DNA from: Aurantibacter_A sp039941195
GTDB lineage: Bacteria > Bacteroidota > Bacteroidia > Flavobacteriales > Flavobacteriaceae
DNA length: 64,000 nt
Direction of reading: 5' to 3'
Assembly: GCF_039941195.1 (NCBI RefSeq)
Contig: NZ_JBDVFA010000035.1
Coordinates: forward strand, 62,001 to 126,000
The notes beneath the pieces were generated by a model. That model ran no database searches. It saw only the letters and a list, made by a program, of their open reading frames with translations, and was not told where the DNA came from. How positions within the stretch are numbered: the stretch's first letter is position 1; every line of letters begins with the position of its first letter. The position numbers and the translations under genes were made by a program. Positions 57,071 to 64,000 of the stretch are shown piece after piece.

Positions 57071-58054
57071 ATGTTAATAAAAGAAAACGACATATTTAAT
57101 ATTAATTCTGATGTTGAGTTTGAAAAGATTGCACTTGAAATTTTCAAATATCAATATCAGAACAACACAGTTTACAATCAGTTTTGCACACATTTAAATC
57201 GCACTGCTATTACAGTAAAAAAATTAGCAGATATTCCTTTTTTACCAATTTCATTTTTTAAATCGAAGCAAGTATTAACTAGCAATTTAAAACCGGAGAT
57301 TACTTTTACAAGTAGTGGTACTACAGGAACAGAAACGAGTAAACATTATGTGCCAGATTTAAACCTATACAAAAAGAGTTACTTAACCGCATTTGAACAT
57401 TTTTACGGTCCAGTATCGGATTATTGTGTTTTAGCTCTTTTGCCCGCTTACTTAGAGCGCGAAGGTTCTTCCCTTATTTACATGGTAGACGATTTAATTA
57501 CCAAAAGCAATCACTCTGATAGTGGCTTTTATTTGAATGATTTAGACAGCTTACAAAAAAAACTTGATCAATTAAATTCAACCAAAACAAAGACGTTGCT
57601 TATTGGTGTTTCTTTCGCTTTACTTGATTTAGCAGAAAATTTTAGTTTTAATCTTTCGAACACGATTATCATGGAAACCGGAGGCATGAAAGGACGTAGA
57701 AAAGAAATTGTACGCGAAGAATTACATTACATTCTCAAGAAAGGTTTTGGAGTTAAGAATATTCATTCTGAATATGGAATGACTGAGCTACTGTCACAAG
57801 CCTATTCTACAGGTGAAGGTATTTTTAAAACCCCACCATGGATGAAAGTTCTTATAAGAGATACCGAAGACCCACTTAGTCCTATGCCACTTGAAAAATC
57901 GGGAGGTGCCAATATAATAGACCTTGCTAACAGAGATTCTTGTTCATTTATTGCGACACAAGACTTAGGAAAAGTTTATAAGGATGGAAGTTTTGAAATT
58001 TTAGGGCGATTTGATAATAGCGACGTTCGAGGCTGCAATTTAATGGTAATATAA
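57071..58054 (+). CDS. LuxE-like acyl-activating (acyl-protein synthetase) family protein
   Basis: A 327-residue protein related to LuxE and the coenzyme F390/phenylacetyl-CoA synthetase group. It has the phosphate-binding loop TFTSSGTTGTETSKHYV and the later IHSEYGMTELLSQAYSTGEGIF of adenylating enzymes. LuxE itself activates fatty acids for the luciferase system; no lux genes are here, so the role is different. Members in Flavobacteriaceae are usually annotated as acyl transferases. The ATG at 57071 follows the candidate promoter; an upstream TTG at 57059 overlaps it and is less likely. Confidence 0.82.
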   Translation: MLIKENDIFNINSDVEFEKIALEIFKYQYQNNTVYNQFCTHLNRTAITVKKLADIPFLPISFFKSKQVLTSNLKPEITFTSSGTTGTETSKHYVPDLNLYKKSYLTAFEHFYGPVSDYCVLALLPAYLEREGSSLIYMVDDLITKSNHSDSGFYLNDLDSLQKKLDQLNSTKTKTLLIGVSFALLDLAENFSFNLSNTIIMETGGMKGRRKEIVREELHYILKKGFGVKNIHSEYGMTELLSQAYSTGEGIFKTPPWMKVLIRDTEDPLSPMPLEKSGGANIIDLANRDSCSFIATQDLGKVYKDGSFEILGRFDNSDVRGCNLMVI

Positions 58055-58059
58055 TCCAA

Positions 58060-58587
58060 TTACAGACCAAGAATTTTAGCATCCACATAAAAAGTGGAGT
58101 TTACATCAATTTCATGATCCTGGCCTAGCGTTTCATCCGTTACCGTATTTAACCTTAGACTATAACTATCCTTCTTAATGTATTCTTTCAACTCAATGTC
58201 TGTAACATCCAAATCTAATATTGATGCTGTTTCTGAAACATCCTCCTTATAAGCGATTAGAATTTCATCAAGGCCTTCCGCATTAATGTAAACTTCAATG
58301 GACTCGATAAAACTAAAATCGGCATCATCCGGCGAAGTAATATCTAATTGTAGCTTGGTAAGTTTAATCGATTCTATTAAATCTTTACGAGTATCATTTG
58401 ACTCGAATTTAGACTCAGAATTAGTTTCAGTATCTGGGGTAAAAATATCAAATGGCAAACTAATTCCAGTAGAGGCCGGTATTGTAACTTCAGTTTCATA
58501 ATCAATATTAAACTTCGTCAATTCATCAAGTTTACTACAACTACAAACAATAGATATTAAAATAATAAAAATGCCGAACCTACTCAT
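58060..58587 (-). CDS. Hypothetical lipoprotein
   Basis: A 175-residue predicted lipoprotein (MSRFGIFIILISIVCSCSK). The mature protein is acidic with many Asp, Glu, Ser and Thr residues and alternating strands, consistent with a beta-rich surface domain. No family is recognised. It is convergent with the LuxE-like gene, five bases apart. Confidence 0.75.
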   Translation of the reverse strand: MSRFGIFIILISIVCSCSKLDELTKFNIDYETEVTIPASTGISLPFDIFTPDTETNSESKFESNDTRKDLIESIKLTKLQLDITSPDDADFSFIESIEVYINAEGLDEILIAYKEDVSETASILDLDVTDIELKEYIKKDSYSLRLNTVTDETLGQDHEIDVNSTFYVDAKILGL

Positions 58588-58711
58588 AAAAGTCTTATTT
58601 AACGTTTTCCGTACTCCTTTAACGTTAAGTATTATCTTTTATTTGAGAATCACAATTAAAAAGTAGTTAACTAATTAAGGTAAAGCAAATTACACCTTGA
58701 AGCTGATCTAA

Positions 58712-60007
58712 TTAGCTAATTACTAATACAAAATAATTTTTCTTCCCCCGCTGCAGTAAAACAAATTTATCATTAATCAGGTCAGCGGCAGTAATTATAT
58801 AATCCTCTTTAACTTTCTCCTTATTTACAGCAATAGAATTTTGTTTCAGCTCCCTTCTAGCCTCGCCATTCGATCCTAAAAATCCTGTTTTAGCAGCAAG
58901 TGCACCTATCATATCTAAACCAGCATTTAAATCAGCTCTTGCGATTTCCGCTTGTGGGACACCATCAAAAACGTCTAAAAACGTTTTCTCATTCAATTTT
59001 TTTAAATCTTCTGAAGTAGATTTTCCAAAAAGAATTGAACTGGCTTGCACAGCATTATCCAAATCTTCTTGCGAATGCACCATAACCGTAATTTCTTGTG
59101 CGAGACGTTTTTGCAAAATTCTAAGATGTGGTGCTTCTTGATGCTCCGAAATTAAATTTTTAATATCATCCTCGGTAAGAAATGTAAATATCTTAATAAA
59201 TCTTTCAGCATCTTCATCGGAAGTATTTAACCAGTATTGGAAGAATTTATATGGTGAAGTTCTTTCCGCATCTAACCAAATATTACCCGATTCGGTTTTA
59301 CCAAACTTTGTTCCATCAGCTTTAGTGATTAATGGACAAGTTAAGGCATACCCTTTACCTCCTCCTATTCTTCGGATTAGCTCAGTTCCTGTTACAATAT
59401 TTCCCCATTGATCACTACCCCCCATTTGCAGGGTGCAATTATAGTTTTGATAAAGATGTAGAAAATCATACCCTTGCACCATTTGATAGGTGAATTCAGT
59501 AAACGACATACCTTCTTTAGATTCTGTACTCAATCTTTTTTTAACTGAATCTTTAGACATCATATAGTTAACAGTGATGTGCTTACCAACATCTCTGATA
59601 AATTCTAGAAATGAGAAGTTTTGCATCCAATCGTAGTTATTAACTAACTCAGCTGCATTTTCAGCATCCGATTCAAAATCTAAAAAACGTGCCAATTGAC
59701 CTTTTAAAGCTTCTTGATTATGACGTAGAGTAGGTTCATCTAGCAAATTACGTTCTGCAGATTTCCCAGAAGGATCACCAATCATACCTGTTGCACCACC
59801 TATCAACGCTATTGGCTTATGACCTGATAATTGTAAATGACGCAACATCATAACACCCACCAAATGTCCGATATGCAAAGAATCTGCCGTTGGATCAATA
59901 CCAACATAAGCGACTTTCATATCAGTAGATAAATGCTCTGCAGTACCTGGCATTTCATCATGCAACATACCTCTCCATTTTAGCTCTTCCACAAAATTCT
60001 TAGTCAT
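58712..60007 (-). CDS. tyrS: Tyrosyl-tRNA synthetase
   Basis: A 431-residue class Ic synthetase charging tRNA-Tyr. The HIGH motif is LHIGHLVG, the KMSKS motif is KFGKTE (DGTKFGKTESGN), and the tyrosine pocket is GSDQWGNIVTG. The C-terminal S4-like RNA-binding domain (LKQNSIAVNKEKVKEDY) is present. Length and motifs are ordinary for TyrS. It is divergent from the epimerase gene. Confidence 0.98.
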   Translation of the reverse strand: MTKNFVEELKWRGMLHDEMPGTAEHLSTDMKVAYVGIDPTADSLHIGHLVGVMMLRHLQLSGHKPIALIGGATGMIGDPSGKSAERNLLDEPTLRHNQEALKGQLARFLDFESDAENAAELVNNYDWMQNFSFLEFIRDVGKHITVNYMMSKDSVKKRLSTESKEGMSFTEFTYQMVQGYDFLHLYQNYNCTLQMGGSDQWGNIVTGTELIRRIGGGKGYALTCPLITKADGTKFGKTESGNIWLDAERTSPYKFFQYWLNTSDEDAERFIKIFTFLTEDDIKNLISEHQEAPHLRILQKRLAQEITVMVHSQEDLDNAVQASSILFGKSTSEDLKKLNEKTFLDVFDGVPQAEIARADLNAGLDMIGALAAKTGFLGSNGEARRELKQNSIAVNKEKVKEDYIITAADLINDKFVLLQRGKKNYFVLVIS

Positions 60008-60105
60008 AGATATCCTATTTAATTAGAGTGCAAATATAATTTAAATCAAATGTTACTGAATTAGTATTCTGAAATTAATCCAGATCAAATAGCTATTTTA
60101 GCAAC

Positions 60106-61110
60106 ATGATATTGGTTACAGGCGGTACAGGTTTAGTTGGTTCACATTTATTATTAAAATTAGTTACTAATGGTAAATCTGTACGAGCTATACATCGTAA
60201 GCATAGCGACCTTAACCACGTTCTTAAGATATTTTCAAAATATGTAGATAACGCCAAAGAGCTATATCAAAAAATTGATTGGCAAGAAGCCGATATCAAT
60301 AACATACCTGCTTTAGAGAATGCCTTTAAAGAAATAACACATGTTTATCATTGTGCTGCATTAATTTCTTTTGACCCAAAAGACTACCATAAATTAAAAA
60401 AAAGTAATGTATACGGCACCGCAAACATTGTGAACTTATGTTTAGCAAACAATATAAAAAAACTATGCTATGTTAGTACTATTGGTACCATTGGCAAAAG
60501 TTTAAATGGTAAAATGAATACAGAAGCTACAGATTGGTCAGAGTCTGATGCCAATGTATACGCCCTTATGAAACAGAAAGCAGAAATGGAAGTCTGGCGT
60601 GGCTCACAAGAAGGCTTACATGTAGTAATAGTTAACCCTGGTGTAATTATAGGGCCGACAAAATGGAATCAAGGTTCTGGATCTTTATTTTCTACAGCCT
60701 ACAAAGAACTTAATTTTTATCCTCCGGGTGGAACTGGATTTGTAACCGTAAATGATGTTGTAAATATCATGTTTCAACTAATGAACAATTCCATAAAAAA
60801 TGAGCGTTTTATTGTTGTAGCCAAAAATTTAAGTTATCAAGAAATTTTAAATAAAGTCACTTCAGCTTTAGCTAAAAAGTCACCCAAGAAGGAACTAAAG
60901 CTTTGGCAATTAAAGGTGTTGCGTTTCGCAGATTTTTGTCGAAGTAAAATAACGGGAAAACAACGAAAAATAACTAAAAATTCTATACAATCGTTTAAAA
61001 ATAGACAGCACTTTGATGCTGGAAAAGTGCAAAAAGATTTAAAATTTGAATTTGAAGACCTCACTAAAACAATCGATTTTACAGCCGAATGTTTTTTAAG
61101 TGAACATTAA
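60106..61110 (+). CDS. NAD-dependent epimerase/dehydratase (SDR family)
   Basis: A 334-residue extended short-chain dehydrogenase. The NAD site is VTGGTGLVGSHLLLKL at the N terminus and the catalytic motif is Y-x-x-x-K in NVYALMKQKAEME. The C-terminal region carries the variable substrate-binding part, with an unusually basic end (KITGKQRKITKN). These enzymes act on sugar nucleotides, flavonoid-like substrates or other ketones. No glycan cluster is beside it, so the substrate stays open. It converges with the DUF4296 gene, two bases apart. Confidence 0.88.
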   Translation: MILVTGGTGLVGSHLLLKLVTNGKSVRAIHRKHSDLNHVLKIFSKYVDNAKELYQKIDWQEADINNIPALENAFKEITHVYHCAALISFDPKDYHKLKKSNVYGTANIVNLCLANNIKKLCYVSTIGTIGKSLNGKMNTEATDWSESDANVYALMKQKAEMEVWRGSQEGLHVVIVNPGVIIGPTKWNQGSGSLFSTAYKELNFYPPGGTGFVTVNDVVNIMFQLMNNSIKNERFIVVAKNLSYQEILNKVTSALAKKSPKKELKLWQLKVLRFADFCRSKITGKQRKITKNSIQSFKNRQHFDAGKVQKDLKFEFEDLTKTIDFTAECFLSEH

Positions 61111-61112
61111 TT

Positions 61113-61517
61113 TTACTTCTTTAATTTGTTTAGGTTTTTAATGGAATCTTTTTCTATTTTCTTTAGACTGTCTGTCACTTTTTTTAGCTCTTTAATTCTT
61201 TTCTCCTCCGATTCAAGCATTAACGCTACTTTTGAATAAATAGATTCATATTCTACCGGTCTTGAAGCATAATAGCGATCACTCAACACAAATTGAGTAC
61301 TATCAATTCCATGTTTTTCAAATACAAATTTCATTGCTTGTACGCCATTTGATTCCAGAATACTTGAATTGGAAGTTTTTGCTGCGTTTAAAATAGCAAG
61401 GTCATTCAACACTTCAACCATTTGATTAGTAGACAGCAAATTTTCAGGAGGCTCAATTAACTTTTCGGAACATGAAGTCAATAGAACAAAAACCAATAAA
61501 AAAAATAATCGTTTCAT
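61113..61517 (-). CDS. DUF4296 lipoprotein
   Basis: A 134-residue lipoprotein (MKRLFFLLVFVLLTSCSE) of the Bacteroidota family DUF4296. The family block is PPENLLSTNQMVEVLNDLAILNAAK, followed by FEKHGIDSTQFVLSDRYYA and a Lys/Glu-rich end. Function unknown. It starts one base after the dihydroorotase stop and is part of a three-gene run with pyrC and the mannosyltransferase gene, an order that recurs in Flavobacteriaceae (from general knowledge). Confidence 0.9.
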   Translation of the reverse strand: MKRLFFLLVFVLLTSCSEKLIEPPENLLSTNQMVEVLNDLAILNAAKTSNSSILESNGVQAMKFVFEKHGIDSTQFVLSDRYYASRPVEYESIYSKVALMLESEEKRIKELKKVTDSLKKIEKDSIKNLNKLKK

Positions 61518-61518
61518 A

Positions 61519-62853
61519 TTATCGATTAAAAGTCAAACGCATGGCATGTCGCTCGTTAGAAAAATTTCCATTTTCATAAGCTAAATGACCATTTACAAAA
61601 GTATGAGTTACCCGCGATTTAAAAGTAGTACCCTCAAAAGGAGACCACCCACATTTATAAGCAATAGTATCTTTTGAAATTACCTGAGAGTTATCCAAAT
61701 CTACAATAGCCAAATCTGCAAAATATCCTTCTTTTATATACCCTCTTTTTTTTATGTCAAATAATATAGCTGGGTTGTGACACATTTTTTCAATAATTCT
61801 TTCTAATGAAATTACCCCCTGATGATATTTTTCCAACATCGCAATTAAAGCATGCTGTACCAAAGGTCCACCAGAAGGAGCTTTAGTATATACATTATCT
61901 TTTTCTGCTAACAAATGTGGTGCATGATCCGTGGCAATAACATCCAATCGATCATCCAACAAGGCTTTCCATAATTGGTCTCGATCTTCAGCAGATTTTA
62001 CTGCAGGGTTCCATTTAATTAAAGTGCCTTTAGTTTTATAATCTTCATCACAAAACCATAGATGATGAATACAAACTTCGGCAGTTATCTTTTTATCCTT
62101 TAGGGGAATATCATTTCTAAAAAGGTTAGTTTCTTTACCAGAAGACAAATGAAAAACATGTAAACGGGCACCTGTTTTTTTTGCTAATTCAATAGCCTTT
62201 GAGGATGATAGATAACAGGCTTCCACATTTCTAATTTCAGGGTGCATTTCAACTGGTATATCATCTCCATACTTATTCTTATACTTTTCTAAATTCCTAC
62301 GAATAGTCCCTTCATCTTCACAATGTGCCGAAATAACCATCTCGGTATTACTAAAAATCTTTTCAATAACCTCTTCATTATCTACCAACATATTGCCTGT
62401 AGATGACCCTAAGAAAAGTTTTACACCGGAACAAGCATTTCGATCTAACTTCTTTATTTCCTCAAGGTTATCGTTAGTACCACCAAATAAAAATGAATAA
62501 TTAGCGAAGGCACTAGTAGCTGCCATTACAAATTTCTCTTCTAATTTTTCTATAGTTGTAGTCTGCGGATTAGTATTGGGTTGCTCCATAAAAGTAGTTA
62601 TACCACCTGCTACTGCCGCTCTACTTTCTGTTGCTATATTTCCTTTATGGGTAAGTCCGGGTTCTCTAAAATGTACTTGATCATCAATTATTCCAGGAAC
62701 TATATATTTACCAGCAACATCAATTATTGTGGCATTCGGTTCAGAAATATCTCTAGCTATTCTTTTTATTATTTGGTCTTCAAGAAGGATATCGCTTTCA
62801 AATATTTTTCCTTCATTAACAAGTTTGCCGTTTTTAATTAGAATTTTACTCAT
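61519..62853 (-). CDS. pyrC: Dihydroorotase, class I
   Basis: A 444-residue amidohydrolase that closes carbamoyl-aspartate to dihydroorotate in pyrimidine synthesis. The metal site begins DDQVHFREPG, followed by the family block ESRAAVAGGITTFMEQPNT. Further on IATDHAPHLLAEKD carries the second-shell catalytic Asp. The C-terminal end has the small beta-domain shared by amidohydrolases. Length and motifs are those of the class I type. It follows the mannosyltransferase gene after nine bases and precedes the DUF4296 gene by one base. Confidence 0.96.
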   Translation of the reverse strand: MSKILIKNGKLVNEGKIFESDILLEDQIIKRIARDISEPNATIIDVAGKYIVPGIIDDQVHFREPGLTHKGNIATESRAAVAGGITTFMEQPNTNPQTTTIEKLEEKFVMAATSAFANYSFLFGGTNDNLEEIKKLDRNACSGVKLFLGSSTGNMLVDNEEVIEKIFSNTEMVISAHCEDEGTIRRNLEKYKNKYGDDIPVEMHPEIRNVEACYLSSSKAIELAKKTGARLHVFHLSSGKETNLFRNDIPLKDKKITAEVCIHHLWFCDEDYKTKGTLIKWNPAVKSAEDRDQLWKALLDDRLDVIATDHAPHLLAEKDNVYTKAPSGGPLVQHALIAMLEKYHQGVISLERIIEKMCHNPAILFDIKKRGYIKEGYFADLAIVDLDNSQVISKDTIAYKCGWSPFEGTTFKSRVTHTFVNGHLAYENGNFSNERHAMRLTFNR

Positions 62854-62862
62854 AAAACTGAT

Positions 62863-63591
62863 TTAAAATCTACTTTTTTGAAACATACTTCGCATCTTCA
62901 TCATAAACACACCCCAAATGGCTTCGCTTATAATTGATGAGCTCATTTTCGATTTTCCTTTTACTCGATCTCTAAAAATAATAGAAACTTCTTCTATTTT
63001 GTAATTTTTTAGGTAGGCTCTAAATTTCATTTCAATTTGAAAGGCATATCCTATAAAACGAATCGAATTTAAATCTATATTCTCTAACACTTCTCTTTTA
63101 TAACATACAAATCCAGCTGTTGGATCATGAACACGCATACCAGTAATCATTTTTACATAAAATGAAGCTCCATAAGATAGAAGCACACGATATAGCGGCC
63201 AATCAACCACATTTACCCCCTTCTTATAACGTGATCCAACTGAAACGTCAGCACCATTCAAACAGGCTCTATATAATCTGGGAAGATCCCTTGGATCATG
63301 CGAAAAGTCGGCATCCATTTCGAAAATATATTCATACTTTCTTGCTATAGCCCACTTAAAACCATGAATATAGGCCGTACCTAATCCAGCTTTTTCCTTA
63401 CGTACTTCCAAAAATAAAGTATCGGGAGTATCGCCCATTTTTTCGCTGACCTTTTGGGCCGTACCGTCGGGAGAATTATCATCCACTATAAGAACATGGA
63501 AATTTTTCTTTAACAGCTGAACTGCATCGATTATAGCCTCAATGTTCTCAATTTCATTGTAGGTTGGTATAATAACCAGGCTATCTGACAT
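62863..63591 (-). CDS. Polyprenol-phosphate mannosyltransferase (GT2)
   Basis: A 242-residue GT2-family enzyme resembling dolichol-phosphate mannose synthase. The nucleotide-sugar site is IIPTYNEIENIEAIID with IVDDNSPDGTA, and the metal-binding DxD is EMDADFSHDPRDLPRLY. There is no C-terminal membrane domain, so it is the short, soluble form that acts at the membrane surface. The product, a lipid-linked sugar, would serve GT39-type transferases such as the one starting at 63732. It is the first gene of a run with pyrC and the DUF4296 gene. Confidence 0.92.
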   Translation of the reverse strand: MSDSLVIIPTYNEIENIEAIIDAVQLLKKNFHVLIVDDNSPDGTAQKVSEKMGDTPDTLFLEVRKEKAGLGTAYIHGFKWAIARKYEYIFEMDADFSHDPRDLPRLYRACLNGADVSVGSRYKKGVNVVDWPLYRVLLSYGASFYVKMITGMRVHDPTAGFVCYKREVLENIDLNSIRFIGYAFQIEMKFRAYLKNYKIEEVSIIFRDRVKGKSKMSSSIISEAIWGVFMMKMRSMFQKSRF

Positions 63592-63705
63592 TGGTTTAGT
63601 TTGAATTGAACAAAAATAGTGTTTTACAGAACCTTAAAGATGATGAAATATTTTTTTATCATCTTTTTAAGATACTCTTACAGTTAGTCAAAGGGTCATT
63701 CTTCG

Positions 63706-63713
63706 TAATTTTG
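63706..63713 (+). promoter_or_regulatory. Bacteroidota-type -7 promoter element before the GT39-type gene
   Basis: TAATTTTG is an exact TAnnTTTG match ending 18 bases before the ATG at 63732. A second match (TAACTTTG, 63720-63727) lies too close to the start codon to be the likely promoter. Confidence 0.5.
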
Positions 63714-63731
63714 CATCATTAACTTTGGTAA

Positions 63732-64000
63732 ATGAACCCTAGATTTCCTAAACTATTGCTTTATCTACTTGGTGGCTTATTGCTGCTAAACTTGATTCAA
63801 GCAAGCTTTACAGAACTTATTTACGATGAAGCCTATTATTGGCAGTTTGCTAAAGAAATAGCCTGGGGTTATTTTGACCACCCTCCAATGGTCGCTTGGA
63901 TTGCGGCTATAAGTAGCCTATTTTTTGACGGTGAATTGGGTGTGCGATTTGTGAGCACTTTACTTTCAGTTGGTACCATGTTATTACTATGGATGATGAT
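63732..64000 (+). CDS. GT39-type membrane glycosyltransferase, 5' part only
   Basis: About 89 residues are visible before the window ends. The start MNPRFPKLLLYLLGGLLLLN is a membrane segment, and LIYDEAYYWQFAKEIAWGYFDHPPMVAW is the first-loop motif of the PMT/ArnT-like GT39 family, with the catalytic D-E pair. These multi-spanning enzymes use polyprenol-phosphate sugars, which fits the divergent mannosyltransferase gene next to it. A candidate promoter lies upstream. Whether the acceptor is lipid A, protein or another glycan cannot be judged from this fragment. Confidence 0.88.
   Translation, partial: MNPRFPKLLLYLLGGLLLLNLIQASFTELIYDEAYYWQFAKEIAWGYFDHPPMVAWIAAISSLFFDGELGVRFVSTLLSVGTMLLLWMM

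Noticed and set aside
57071..58054. Bioluminescence (lux) operon
   Set aside because: Only a LuxE-like protein is present; no luciferase subunits, LuxC, LuxD or regulatory genes are in the window.
58710..58721. AATTAGCTAATT palindrome at the tyrS 3' end
   Set aside because: It is AT-only apart from its center, overlaps the stop codon, has no T run and no loop, and is expected by chance in this composition.

Overview
The window is a chromosomal segment from a member of the Bacteroidota, most likely a marine Flavobacteriaceae. The evidence is low GC content, a SusC/SusD outer-membrane pair, two type IX secretion (T9SS) sorting-tail proteins, a DUF4296 lipoprotein, many short lipoprotein signal peptides, little Shine-Dalgarno signal, and several copies of the Bacteroidota -7 promoter element TAnnTTTG just upstream of genes. 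The species cannot be named from sequence alone. I found no rRNA, tRNA, CRISPR array, insertion sequence or prophage.

Region 1 (1-24.7 kb) is a carbohydrate locus. It holds a flavoprotein cut by the window edge, a lipoprotein glycerophosphodiesterase, an IlvD/Edd-type sugar-acid dehydratase and a LacI-type regulator. Divergent from the regulator is a SusC/SusD pair with a good LacI-type operator upstream. Three tandem ~1,090-residue FG-GAP/ASPIC-UnbV (CRTAC1-like) lipoproteins follow, with a small lipoprotein between the first two, and their reading frames overlap end to end. Next come xylulokinase (xylB), xylose isomerase (xylA) and a convergent sodium/sugar symporter. The simplest reading is outer-membrane capture of a pentose-containing ligand, inner-membrane sugar uptake, and entry into the pentose phosphate pathway through xylulose-5-phosphate. 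No glycoside hydrolase is encoded here.

Region 2 (24.9-36.7 kb) holds envelope and signalling genes: a vanadium-haloperoxidase/PAP2-like lipoprotein; a very large lipoprotein joining a metallophosphatase, a kinase-like middle region and a C-terminal outer-membrane barrel; an HD-hydrolase fused to a Pycsar-effector-like (PycTM) membrane domain; a large GAF-domain protein; a cytosolic metallophosphatase; a TonB; and a coiled-coil lipoprotein.

Region 3 (36.7-48.6 kb) has a Tat-exported Gfo/Idh/MocA oxidoreductase behind a perfect LacI-type palindrome, a decayed aquaporin pseudogene, a Rid-family protein, an SGNH hydrolase, a small secreted protein, a Pif1-like helicase, a sulfatase, an MsbA-like ABC exporter, and an unusual four-part fusion (cNMP-binding x2, acyltransferase, SGNH hydrolase).

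Region 4 (48.6-64 kb) is mostly housekeeping. It includes an iron-sulfur and redox set (Mrp, NifU, ferredoxin reductase, ferredoxin), an alkyltransferase-like protein, a LysE-type exporter, trmB, a PhoR/PhoB-type two-component pair, two minimal T9SS-tail proteins, a LuxE-like acyl-activating protein, tyrS, an epimerase, a DUF4296 lipoprotein, pyrC, a polyprenol-phosphate mannosyltransferase and the start of a GT39-type membrane glycosyltransferase cut by the window end.
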